Assembly (NCBI RefSeq): GCF_000150275.1 | Contig: NW_002060943.1 | Coordinates: forward strand, 9,127,449 to 9,191,448 | Direction of reading: 5' to 3' | From: Trichoplax adhaerens | Taxonomy: Eukaryota > Placozoa > Uniplacotomia > Trichoplacea > Trichoplacidae | DNA length: 64,000 nucleotides | Shown: positions 25,701 to 37,284 of the stretch, one piece after another | Layout: each line of letters begins with the position of its first letter | Numbering within the stretch: the stretch's first letter is position 1 | Made by a program: the position numbers and the translations under genes | The notes under the pieces: generated by a model | Told to the model about the DNA's origin: nothing | The model's database searches: none | What the model saw: only the letters and a program-made list of their open reading frames with translations

Positions 25701-26936
25701 TCTCATCCGGGGTCATTGCCATAGATGATGAAATTGAATAGTAACGCTAGGAAGTAACGTTAATTTTGTCAATTTCAGAGGTCACCAGACAATCATATAC
25801 TAATTAAGATTTAAAGCAAGATATATCTACTTGTTTTAATCTCGGCAGCTTCAACAGAAGCAAAGTTGCTGGTAATCGTACGGAGGGAAATTCTTCAATT
25901 ACATCAATTAAACCTGGATTTTTCCAGAATTTCCAATCTTCATACTCTTTTGAACCCTAGGGCAACAATGGTAAAACTTATCCACATCGATTACAGGTGA
26001 GATGCTGAAAATATTGAAATTCAAGATGTTACTAATATATTTTTTTAGTGGAAGTACTTTTGCTAATTCTGCAAGTTTATTCCGATCATTTTGGTCCATA
26101 GCCTATAAGAAATATACAAAAACATCAGCAGCTTTGATAAGTAGTAATATATACGGCGATACAAATGAGCGGTGAATAATCTCGTATATAAATGATAGTA
26201 TTGCTAAAAGATTAGATGCATTCTTGCCATCTTAGATCATTAACTAATTTATCGCATTACCAGACTAGTCAAACAGTGCAAAAATTGTGGCGTTGGCGGA
26301 GAAGTAATATCAATAAATCGCATAAATGCTTCTCTTAGCGTAAAAGTGGCCGGCATATGAGTGTCAACAGTCCAAATACCCTCTGATTATAAGAATGAGA
26401 TAACAAAACTTTCATATAGCGTACATCAAAATTTTTAATAACAGTTAATCATTACCGTTACTTAAATACTCCAGCTGAGTAGTAATATCTGAAGATTCTT
26501 TATCAGCTAGTTTGCGTAATAGTTGATCCACTATTTCCGGATCGTTACGTGGGAAAACTGATAAATGATCACCCGGAAAGTAGCACAAATTGGATTCGCT
26601 TGCCTTTTTCAGTTTAACAAGTACGGTAGAACGCCTAAAATAATGCAGTCAATTTTGCTCGATTGAATATTAATACATACAGTATACTAGTAGTATGAAA
26701 CACATCGATCAAGCTGTTATAATATACTATCAATGAATAATTGCGTAAGATAGATTTAAATCGATCAATAGTCAGTTAAATCTTATTACAAACAATTAAT
26801 TAATTAAACTAAAATTGTAACCGCTATTATATGAGTTTACAAATTGATATTGCTCACAGTGAAGATGATGACTGTAAATTCGTAACCGAAAGAACGGTAA
26901 GGGGTTCAATGTGTGTTGAATGAAGTTCAGATAAAG
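22800..26936 (-). other. NOS: NOS FAD/NADPH-reductase exons and C-terminal tail
   Basis: Exons: 26858-26936, 26456-26634, 26261-26382, 26058-26102, 25831-25956, 25580-25746, 24745-24893, 24309-24529, 24053-24178, 23907-23972, 23750-23835, 23009-23104 (or from 23124 if a small exon is missing before it), 22800-22911. Landmarks: [150 protein letters not shown]. The tail after the last motif is about 70 residues, acidic and Ser-rich, and longer than the short tails of vertebrate constitutive NOS. The 23104 acceptor was chosen because it alone keeps the frame. Confidence 0.92.
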
Positions 26937-29900
26937 CTGATAATAGTGCCAGTAACAGAAATTAAGTAATAGAATTTAAATTAAAATTAATAAGTTATAG
27001 AGTTTTTCAATTGCAATTAATTTTTAAACATCGCGCTTAAGAATTTCTTAATTTATAACTACAAGAACTACAATTGAATCACCTTCCAAGAGTCCTGCTG
27101 CTGTCTTCTTTTTATCAAATACTAGCCGAAAATTATTCTCCGACCAAGATGGTATAGTTGTTAGTGAGGTAGTAGCATCTGAATGATCCACTGCATCAAT
27201 ACAGAATGTCTCACAAGCAGCCTTACAAGTCAATATGTACATTGGAAGTTCAATCAAAATAAGAAATTTAATGATTATTATATATTAGCAGATGTATATA
27301 CAACCGCGATAAATATTTAAAAAAGATAAATCGAATGATTATACACAAATCAATAGTCCGGTTATAACTGATTAAATACCCGAAAAGCTTTTCCAGCCCA
27401 CGACCTAAATGATTCCTCCTGCCCGCAAAGTTCATCCCCTTCCCCTAAAGGACAAATCCTCTCACCACCAAAGTCGCGCAGTAAAGTATCTAGCGATCTC
27501 CCAAATGCACAAAAATTTTCTCCGTACGCCCGGGATCCTAATGCAAAAACGGAATATCTACGCAAGCATAGTTCATTAATGCATTTCTGATATCATTTGA
27601 TCATATTCTACATCATAATAGATGCAGTACGTTCAGTGAAAGTGCTACTTTCTGCTAACTTACTTTACATTTATCATAAACGAAGAAGTTCGATCTTCAG
27701 TTTCGTTGGCGCGCAGCTTACTTTTACGTCTTGGTAAATGTAAACTACCAGTTCTAGAGGCGTTTCTATTTAAAAGTAGATAAGTGTTTTGTAGCGTTAT
27801 TATATAAATAACTATAATTTGCCCTAAGTAAACCGTTATATGATATTGAAACAAAATTTTAATCTACAATCGCTCTCGCTAACAAATCTATTGGATGTGC
27901 CCGAAAATGTAATCTTCTACCAAATTCCTAAATATTAATACGTTAATATGTGTTAAGACCTAAGACGTACTGGATAAGGCGAAAAGGAAAATTTTTATGT
28001 TAATATAATGTGAAACCTCGCCGTTATGTGGTGCTTCAGCATTACCAAAAGTGCTAGCTACAATAAAGACTAACTTCTCATAATCCAAGTTACTAAAATC
28101 ATAGTCTGCCATACAAACGACCTAAATGTTCACCAAATTATAAAAAAAATAAAGATCTAATATGGCAACAGGTCGAGTAATAGCTACAGGTCTAACTTTA
28201 TTTTCAATATCACAAAAAGTTCTAAGAAAGTTTGCGCAGCTACTCTAATTATCGATCAGCAGTTCATATCATAAATCACATCCGCCGCCCAGTAAGTCTG
28301 ACCTTAGCATCAAATTTAATATCAAGTAACTTCTTTAACATCTTAGCATATCTTTCTGAAGTTCCGGTTTCAGTAGCGTATAAAATTGTTGCCCTAATTC
28401 GCTTTGCTAATACCTTACCCATTAAGTCTGTAGAGACTACAACAAGCCTGCAGAAGTAGATGGATAGATAAAAGACGTTAATTCTGAAAGATTTTAGGCC
28501 GTTTCACGTAAAATTAAAGTGAACATTCTTTCTAATAATAACTTAAATAATGCGGTCGCTATCGGTATTCAAAATATAAATTGAGAGCCAGCGACTGTTA
28601 CATGATAATAAATCATACTACTAATTACTTGGCGATATCTTTAAATTTTCGCTGAGACCCCTTGGTATGAATTTTCCATGGATCTTCCTAAAACAAAGAA
28701 CATACGTTCATGATTTATCAATATCAAATAGATGGCATGTACGTTAAAGTTGGTTCTTGTATTGACTCTAGGCTAACCTGATACTCAAACGATGGCTTGA
28801 TTTTATAATTCAACATTTCCTGTATGGAAAATAATTCTACTTTTAATGATATATATGTCGAATACCTAGACCCGTCAATGTTTTTAAGATCGTCATTTCC
28901 TTTTCTTTACCTGATGATACACTTTTGTCGCTGATCCTGATATCGGAGGAACTATCCATACCCAATCAGCAGGACAGCCACCGCGTAACTTTTGCTGTTG
29001 AGCGTTAATGCATGAAATATCCATTAGCTTAATACATACTGCTCTGTAGCAGGCTTGTTATATATATATGTATCTATTGTAAGCAATAACTTAGAATGTT
29101 TTCAACCTCATTGTCTAAATGTTGCATAAACGTATTTGAAGCAGTATGATGGTCAACCAAGGTGACTTTATGTTTCTTAAGTAAACAGAACGCGGGAACA
29201 GATTATCGTTATACGAAATGATTAGTTAAATGTACACTTGTAGGATCAATGCGGCAGTTTAGGATACGATGGTAGCTATTACATTATCGCGAAATATATT
29301 GCTATTCTACGCCTTTCATCGAATTTCAGTATAAGATTTTACTAACCAGAAAGCTATGCATAACTGCACGGTTTAGTTCCACTATTGCTTTATCTCGCCA
29401 TAACGTTGTCTCACTTCGAGTATCAAGTTTTAGGTATTGAGCAACCGGCTACGGATAGAATGCAAGATTATTATCGTGTTAATCTGCTAAGAACCTACGT
29501 TCCTCTTAACAGAATCATTTATAACAGGCATAAAAGTTAATGAAATGTCAGCATATGTACTTTACACAAATTGTATCGATTAGTATCCCCTAAGTCCCTA
29601 GCGCCAATTTCGGTCACCATATACCTAAGCACACAAACGATAGATCAAATTTTTTTCACTTACACCAGCTGCACATAACCATTTTCCCCTCATAATAATG
29701 TTACTATGTAATACGTACCATCCATTAAAGGGGCAAGCTGGAAATTCCACCCCTCCAATATCGAGTAAAAGACACGAGACTGCTGGTAACGCATACCATC
29801 GCAGTTTAAGTTCCTCAAACCAATCATACCTAATCAAGTTTCAAAAAATAGGTACAAGATGTGTAGAACCTTAAACTATTTGGTAACCATCTATAAACAA

Positions 29901-32900
29901 CATGACTATAGATAGCTATTACCAACAGCGATGAATTAATGATCAAAGTTTTACTAGCACAATATTAAGTTCTTACTAGTTTAAGAAGACTTACTCAGGA
30001 TGAGAAATAGGCACTTCTAGAATTAATTCTTCGGGTATTTCAAATAAGTGGGGTTCGGTTCCGTTAGCTTGCAATAGAAGTGGTAACACATCGAACATGC
30101 CTCCATTACCTCGCCAACCATACGATTGGCATATCTAATATTATTCATCAATGTAACCGAATAATTATTAACTTCGCTGCATTCTTTGTATATCTATTTA
30201 TACAATTACTAGCTGGAATTAAATTGATTCTAAAGCAAAATTAGGCGAAAATTGTATCTCATCACACTATGGTAGTACTATGTACTATACACTTTAATTT
30301 GAATAGACAAGGTCATAAACTCCTATATATGAACACCATCTGGCTGATACTTGTTATTTGATGTTAGTACCTTTGTAAATTCGATATTTGAAGGATCACC
30401 TATCACAGAACCGTCAGCTTGCTCATATCCTGCGTAGCGAATTAGCTGAACATTCCAAACACGAAAATCATGCATACTATCACGTCTTGGGGGAAATACT
30501 GTGATCGACGACCTGTTTATTTCAATAAAATTACCAATATAGTTCAAAAGTGGGACTAAAATTTTTTCTACTATTTACTTTCTAAAGAAACAATTTATGT
30601 TTTAGCAGTCACAGCAAATAAATTTAAAGATCTACCAATCGCTGACAATATGTTACAATTTCTGATAATAAGGATGATAATATAAACTCTAATCTCTTTC
30701 AGGTTATGCGAATATTGTACGATATCTCAATTGGCATTGACAGGCAATCAAACATTACAATACAACTGATAAGATTATATTACAAACCTTATATTACCCT
30801 TATTGGTGGCGTACTTTACATGATCAGTGATAGCATTAAACATATCTTCTGGTGTAACTGCATCCCTTGCATCAAATACCTACAAGTTAGAATATATATT
30901 GAAAAATATAAGCAATGACAGCGATTTAATAAATTTGTAAAAAATTCTTCTTGCCTAATAAATCCTACAATACACCATGCAATGTGACTATAACATATGT
31001 GAAAGCAATAAGTAGTGATGCTTTCATGCCGGTAAATAATATGTCATATACTGTACGTGTGCTATAAAGTAGCAAGTTACAGCAAATTAATATGATACTA
31101 TAGCAGTATTAAAAAGTGTTAATCAATCTTTTTACATGTTGCACTCCATATTTTAAGAAATGAAAGATACGTTTTAGGATAAGGAAATTATGAAGTAGAT
31201 CAAGTTATGCTTTTGCAAGGTACTGTACAAACATGTAAATTCCCCCATTGAATGCGTCCAATACATCGAGAAGCATTTCTCCAAGCTAGTCTGCAACCGT
31301 AAGTTAACTCTTGCTCTGTAAGTTCGTAAAGTCCTTTGGCTTGGATTTCATCAATTACATCAGCTTGGCGCTTTAAGTGAGCTTCCGTATTTTCCCTACG
31401 AAGTAGTATTTTATTGTGAACCCATCGTTTAAATACATATCAATTGTAACAGCTTCTTAAGTTGCAATAGATTATTCAATTATTATAAACTCTATTTCGC
31501 TTCGTAGATAATAAGCGAACTACAAATTACAGTACTGTGATACGTTGTAAATTGATATACATTTCTAGTACAAATGGTCTAATTCGGTCAAGTTACTATG
31601 CTAAATTGTGAAATATTTAAATTACGTGATTACTTCCGAAGCGATGCGTAATATTCCATCAAGAAATCTTTAGCTTCTTTAATTACTACTTCTTTCGGCT
31701 TCAGACCATTATGTCGCTTCGTTTGACTAGGAACTTGCATTAACGATCCTAAGCATCTTCTGAAAGTACAGCCAGGGGTCTAATCCATTAAATAGATTCG
31801 TAGTTACCATTTAATTGTATACCATGGAAACAATTGGTAAGTTATTCAGATCATACAAATCGTGATTCTGATAAACAATATATACACATATTTATATAAT
31901 CTATAGATTTACGGGTATAGTCTGTAATTGTGTCGGAGGATCAAGCAATAAAATTCGGCTATACGACATACGAGTTAATTTAATTTTACATTGATTCTAT
32001 ACTAGTAGCTTTTAATTACAGCTATCAGCTTTATGATTAAATCCGGGTACGTGTAAACATCAGCAGCATGCCAATGATACGTTTCAGAGTTAAACTAATG
32101 TAACATAAGAATTCTCAATATCTCCAATGCTTTGTTTTATTACTTTTCTTTTAATACTTCTAGGGAGGGTATAAAAAAGTACTAAAATTATTGGGTGAAA
32201 GGGTAGAATTATCGTAGTTAGCTTATAACAGCGATAAATAGGCAATGACAGCTATCACCAATTCCTGTTACTACACGAATAGTCCGAATTTTTGATACGT
32301 TTCTTGGATTTTCCAATAGTACGAGTGTGAGCCCACTAATCTTATTCGTCATTGAAGCGTATTTAAGACATAGGAAATGGAACTAATAGTAGTGTATATG
32401 CAATATACTGTACATGTATCCAGAATATCAACAATTTATATGGGTTAAAGGTAAAATATATTGAACATTCATGTTATTAATGCGTCTCTTATCAAGTAGT
32501 AAATTAGCCAATCAAAACGGGATAGAATCACCATGTCCGTGATAGAAAACGGATATAACATTTTATGTATTGGAATAAATATATCTCTCTCTCTCTCTAT
32601 ATAGTATCTCTATATAAAATAATTGTGTTCGAATTATATTTTTTCTATGGTACAGTATCGCCACCAATCAAATTTGTGCAAATCACTCATAATAATATAG
32701 AATTGATTACTATGCTTTCTTGACTCACTTACTAATATACGCATATACTAGTGTTTTGTTAAATGCTAATTTCTGACTCCGACTCCGCTGCGGAAAATTG
32801 CAATCAACTTGTATCTAAATAATCCTATAATTATACTAACCGTAGCTGCTTGCTGATGAAAAGTGTCGGTATTCTGCTCGCCTGTTAGTAAATTTTGCAG

Positions 32901-32990
32901 GCGTATGAAGCTTGGTCCATTAGAATCACTGTTCGGTGAGGACACAGTCGCAGGACTTGGCCATAGCCATTCTTGACTCTTACCATCCAT
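22800..32990 (-). CDS. NOS: Nitric oxide synthase (calmodulin-regulated type)
   Basis: About 32 coding exons give roughly 1,220 residues, close to vertebrate endothelial NOS (about 1,200). The enzyme converts L-arginine to citrulline and NO using NADPH, FAD, FMN, haem and tetrahydrobiopterin. Order: N-terminal linker, zinc motif CTFRRC, haem-thiolate [12 protein letters not shown], substrate/pterin segment [17 protein letters not shown], calmodulin-binding basic stretch, flavodoxin ([15 protein letters not shown]), an FMN-domain insert, then FAD/NADPH reductase ([43 protein letters not shown]). The proposed start is the ATG at 32988-32990, which has an in-frame TGA 27 nt upstream if the leader is unspliced. 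No PDZ domain is seen before it. One junction (27765/27868-27884) is unresolved. Intron 31780-32840 (about 1.06 kb) and intron 24894-25579 hold nothing named. Exons are in the sub-entries. Confidence 0.96.
27083..28447 (-). other. NOS: NOS calmodulin-linker and FMN-domain exons
   Basis: Exons: 28303-28447, 28017-28121, then an exon from 27927 down to 27884 (phase-consistent donor GTTAGC) or 27868 (better-looking donor GTAGAT but phase mismatch), 27664-27765, 27380-27557, 27083-27221. The first exon finishes the calmodulin segment ([18 protein letters not shown]) and starts flavodoxin ([10 protein letters not shown]). Then come [18 protein letters not shown], a basic/Ser-rich insert ([19 protein letters not shown]), [19 protein letters not shown], and [20 protein letters not shown]. 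The insert sits where neuronal and endothelial NOS carry the autoinhibitory loop. The junction next to the insert needs transcript data. Confidence 0.88.
28629..32990 (-). other. NOS: NOS oxygenase-domain exons
   Basis: Exons (high to low): 32841-32990, 31634-31779, 31233-31395, 30788-30879, 30371-30512, 29995-30134, 29719-29829, 29561-29624, 29347-29448, 29107-29175, 28911-28994, 28778-28819, 28629-28687. All phases close. The acceptor before the first is at 32993. Landmarks in order: CTFRRC (zinc tetrathiolate half-site), RCIGR (haem cysteine), [94 protein letters not shown]. These are the conserved NOS oxygenase blocks in the family order. The last exon ends in the first half of the calmodulin-binding segment (QRKFKDIAK). 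Confidence 0.95.
32584..32600. repeat. CT dinucleotide microsatellite
   Basis: A run of CT repeats followed by TATATAG and a partial repeat of TCTCTATATA. It lies in the first coding intron of the NOS gene. Confidence 0.7.
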
Positions 32991-34420
32991 ATCTGCAGTA
33001 TGTGACTGTGTTCAGCTGTAAACATGAGCATACTATATTAGATTGTCATTATTATCCGTATTTTGTATCTGCGTACTTTAAACACATATTCCGCACTTAC
33101 GTAATCCCTATACTACAAAATATGTGTTAAGTCGGACGGACTAAGTAGTCTATGGTCAGATTAGAATTAATTATGCAATGGTGTAGAGTGAAGGGCTTTC
33201 ATAAAGGTATGTATTATTGGAATACGTATACTTTTCCGATACTCTTGGTTGTAGTAAGAGTAAAAGGGGAAAAGCAAGATTCCAGAAAATAGATTACTGA
33301 ACTGTACAGTTAAGGTGTAGTATACCAAAGATCCATTTAGTAATTCATGCTAGAGATTCTTTACCTGACTGTACTGTATTAATTAATTCAATACACTAGA
33401 ATTTTTTGGAAATTTTGTCAACCTGCAACCAGTATAATTATTGTAATCATAGTTGCGTGCTAGCAGGGATATAGTAGAAGTCAATTTTTCTGAGAAACCT
33501 TGGCACGTAGATGTCAGCAGAAAAAATAATTGATGATTAGGTTCTGATGATGTAGCGATCCCTGACATAACCAACGTATGAGTATCTAGTGTTGATGCGT
33601 TGAAGCGCTACAGGTGGTAAATGACACGTTTCAGATAAAAGAGGGATTTAAGCCTGTAAAATATGAACTAAAGCAGACTAATAAGCACCAAAGTGAATTT
33701 TCTTAATAGAGGTGGATCAACAAGTACGTACAGTATATCTACAGTATATATAACATCGATATGCGCGTATAAAAACTGTAAATAAGTTAGCCAATTGGTG
33801 AAAGTAGATTAGAGTATGGTCACGTATGACCGCCGATATTGTATAGTACAGGACTGTATGGTTCAACTATATCATACACAAGTTATCATAGGCACCGTGT
33901 CTACTAGAGTCTTAACATTTCCTATCGACCGATGTATAGTACATCCGGATATACGATGACTGCTGTATTAATAATAACTTTAAGTTTCAAATCTTTTACC
34001 GTGCGGCTGTGTAATGTGTATGTAGGTTCATTTAATTTTATTTCATTTAATGACTTGTCAATAAATACATACTGTATACGTCTACAGTAGTATATAATTG
34101 TTGCTTCATTGATCCATTAATTAAATTAAAATTAAATAACATTGTATACCATCGCGTATAGCATACCAACATTGATACAAGTTAACTTGGTTGTATTGCC
34201 AATAAAAGCTTACCTGCCCCACCAGAAAGATTCAAAAAGGAAAATACTTGTATCGATTTTCAACGAATGAAACTCTTCTTGCAATCCGAGAGAGATTTTG
34301 CGTATTTCGATGAGTCGATGACTAATCCGCGATATCACACTAAATCTACCTTACAATATGATCGTGAGTTGACGTAAGCGGAGTCATTGTGACTTATGTC
34401 AATAACAGCATAACATAAAT

Positions 34421-35130
34421 ACTTTCCCGAAAGCATGGCGTGGGCTGGGTCTATGGTCCGAGCGCTCTGGTTTCCACGTTTCCACCCGACTCAGAACTGA
34501 GTCAGACGTTTAGTCCAGTAGGGTACAGTGTACAGTACTGTGGAACTACAGTATAAAATACTGTAAACCACTGGACTGTACTGTAGGCCTGATCATTTTG
34601 CATGGATTTTTTTATACTGTACAGTACACTTCGTTTAAGCTGTCCTACTGATATACTGTACAGTACTGTACTGTACTGGCGTGTAGAGTACAGTTCCTTC
34701 CAAATACTTTTCCGAAAGCATGGCGTGGGCTATGGTCCGAGCGCTCTGGTTTCCACCCGGCTCAGAACTGAGTCAGACGTTTAGTTCAGTAGGGTACAGT
34801 GTACAGTACTGTGGAGACTACAGTACAGAGTACTGTACAGTTCCTTCCAAATACTATACTTTTCCGAAAGCATGGCGTGGGCTATGGTCCGAGCGCTCTG
34901 GTTTCCACCCGAGTCAGAACTGAGTCAGACGTTTAGTCCAGTAGGGTACAGTGTACAGTACAGTACTGTACACTATACTATACACTGTACATGCAAAGCA
35001 TGGCGTGGGCTACAGTATGGGCCGAGCGCTCTGGTTTTCACCCGACTCAGAACTGAGTCACAAGTTTAGTCCAGTAGGCTACAGTGTACAGTACTGTGGA
35101 AACTACAGTACAGTACACCACTGGACTGTA
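34421..35130. repeat. Tandem repeat, four diverged copies with inner palindrome
   Basis: Four copies begin at the AAGCATGGCGTGGGC block at about 34431, 34716, 34868 and 34996, giving spacings of about 285, 152 and 128 bp. Each carries a shared core: a GC-richer segment (AAGCATGGCGTGGGC, then CGAGCGCTCTGGTTT), a stem GACTCAG-AA-CTGAGTC or variant, then TTTAGTCCAGTAGG, and a tail of TACAGTGTACAGTA pentamers of variable length. Length differences between copies lie mainly in the pentamer part. Apparent frames of 60-100 codons here are repeat translations. Confidence 0.85.
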
Positions 35131-35438
35131 ATGGCGTGTACTGTATACAGTACTGTACAGTACAGTACGTACAGACGGTACAGTACAGCTCCTTTCAGAC
35201 CAGACGGTGAGTCGGCGACACTCATAAGGGAAGGACTGTACTGTCTGTAATGCACTGCATGGGCACTGGCACGGACCACTAAAAGAAGGCCTTTCTACTG
35301 TGTAGCCTGGGGCAGTGGGGAGGGACTTGTTCTTCAATAAAGTCTCTACGTACAGTTTTACTGGCAAAAGCAAATGTCCATGTCTGAAATATTTTGCACA
35401 AAATACAGTGTAGAACATGTACACTAGAGACCGTTGGA

Positions 35439-35487
35439 CATGGACTACTCAATATACTGGCCAGAGAAGTATTTTTTGTAGTCCATG
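35439..35487. repeat. 10-bp inverted repeat (CATGGACTAC stem)
   Basis: The arms at 35439-35448 and 35478-35487 are exact reverse complements with a 29-bp spacer. The same arm sequence forms the stem at 63551-63588. Confidence 0.7.
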
Positions 35488-35938
35488 GTACAGACAGTAT
35501 GTACATCTCTTCACTACCGAACAACTGCAGTATCAAGCTACAGTTGTTATGCCTACTTTATTGAGCTCGTTTTGACACACCAACATTCTATTTTGTACTG
35601 TACAGTGTATAGTGTACAGTAGACGTAAGCGTATTTCACATTTGATTGAATTTATTTATTTACTTACAGTTAATTCAATTTATGTCAAGTTGGAACGCCT
35701 TCTCTGATTGCCGTGCAATGAATATAGTTTACAGTTGCACATATAGCTAATCCAGCTAATATATTCTACAGTAAGTGAGGACTTAGGAGAGTGGGAGAGG
35801 CTCTTTTCACTTTTCGACGCTCTGCATCAACTGCAGTTACAGTACCACTCAGTACAGTACAGTACTGCGCCGTACTGTAGGTTTTCACTACAGTACTGTA
35901 TGGAGAGGTTTCCAGGATCGACTAGTCATTGACACTGC

Positions 35939-35952
35939 ATGGACTAGTCCAT
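35939..35952. repeat. 14-bp palindrome ATGGACTAGTCCAT
   Basis: Perfect self-complementary sequence sharing ATGGACTA with the stem elements at 35439 and 63551. Confidence 0.7.
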
Positions 35953-37241
35953 AGAACAGTATACTAAGTACAGGCCTTATTTCACTTTCTCACACAGTAC
36001 ACTACTACAGTACTTTACGCTACTGCACTACAGTACAAGGCGAAATTGCATTTTTCCAAATGCTTGCTTGATATTACAGAGAGAGTATTTGTAAACCTTG
36101 CACATAGCACTTTACGGTAAGCTGAGAAGTAATTTACCCAAGTTAATTAACGTAAGTTCAATTAGATATCGATTTTTATTGGTATGTTTTAGCTATCAAT
36201 TAAGCTACCTGTTCTTCAACATGAAATCGATTGACACCATAACAAGGATTGGGGTTTGTAATTGTGCTGCAAGTATAGACTGCAACTGCAGTGCGTTCAA
36301 ATCGGTTCACCAATAAATTTCTTTTTCAAAATGTCCAACATCAACATGTTATAACTAGACTTGTACTGCTGTACTGTATAATGTACGTTAATGGAAAATT
36401 TCAACCACTCCCAAAATTCTTGACTCATAGAAAAGAAAATGATTAGCTTTTTAATGAATTTCTTTGCTTGATGAATTAAAATCGTATTTGGATATGCGTT
36501 ACATGCTGACATTTTGAAATACGAACTACTGTATGATGGTACACGCAGCCATTTCAGCGCATAACCGGAGTAAAGACAGTCATTTATCAGTGAATTAAAG
36601 TATCGATGACACTTTGTTTTGTGATACTGTGCAAATGAAGTGTTCCAGTAAAAGATAACCCAACTTTTGGTAATGATAGTTTATAGCACATTATATCACG
36701 CTGCTTGCTAATTCTTTCTGAAATTCTTGGTCAATCAGCTCATATCAGGAAGATAATGAACAATAATGTCACCACACATATCCAGTAATTTATAGATGAT
36801 CCGAGTAATTGGATCGATCTCGATCTCTGACTCAAAGCGAACAATCCACAATCAGTTTATGCCAAAGATTAGAAATTCCCATTATGCTTTTTTTTACTAT
36901 CAAAGACTGGACTCTTCATGAAGTAGATGAATAGAGTACTAAGTGCCAAACACTGACTGCAGTGTATTTTAATAACGCAATATCGTAACTCTTTAGAAAC
37001 ACTTTACACAACGTATGGTACAATTTAGTGATCGGGGTAAAAATACCGTAAGAACAAAATTCGAGCAGTAAACATTGATCCATGTAGGAGTATAGTATAC
37101 GCGTACGCATGTACGCACTAAAAGACTTACAATATTTACATACCGTTAATCATATTGTCGGCGTTGGTGATGCCAATCAATGCCATTACTAACAAAAATA
37201 ATATAAAATACAGTAATATATTATCTTTCTTTAATCATACA

Positions 37242-37265
37242 TATTATTATTATTATTATTATTAT
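37242..37265. repeat. ATT trinucleotide microsatellite
   Basis: An uninterrupted ATT run about 20 bp upstream of the tropomodulin start codon, so probably within its 5' leader or proximal promoter. Confidence 0.75.
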
Positions 37266-37284
37266 CAGTCAAAGTGGTAGCAAT

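Larger units (their letters stand above)
35060..36030. repeat. TACTG/CAGTA palindrome cluster with CATGGACTAC elements
   Basis: Dense pentamer palindromes at 35080-35250, 35590-35630 and 35830-36030. Two copies of a second inverted element occur inside it: CATGGACTAC at 35439-35448 with its reverse complement at 35478-35487, and the perfect palindrome ATGGACTAGTCCAT at 35939-35952. Confidence 0.7.
32991..37284. other. Gene-free interval between NOS and tropomodulin (divergent)
   Basis: The 5' ends of the minus-strand NOS and the plus-strand tropomodulin both face this interval, so both promoters should lie here. A possible NOS leader exon was not identified; a 63-codon minus-strand frame at 33383-33574 has no recognisable match. 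34421-36060 is repeat DNA (listed separately). 33000-34400 and 36100-37200 show no gene. Confidence 0.65.

Noticed and set aside
22800..28447. The flavodoxin plus FAD/NADPH half could be a cytochrome P450 or methionine synthase reductase.
   Set aside because: It is preceded in phase by a complete NOS oxygenase domain and a calmodulin-type linker, so it is the reductase half of NOS.
35047..35424. 125-codon minus-strand frame, and similar long frames at 1763-2149, 20556-20873 and 34951-35250.
   Set aside because: They consist largely of translated TACTG/CAGTA repeats or their flanks, exist on both strands, and show no family resemblance.
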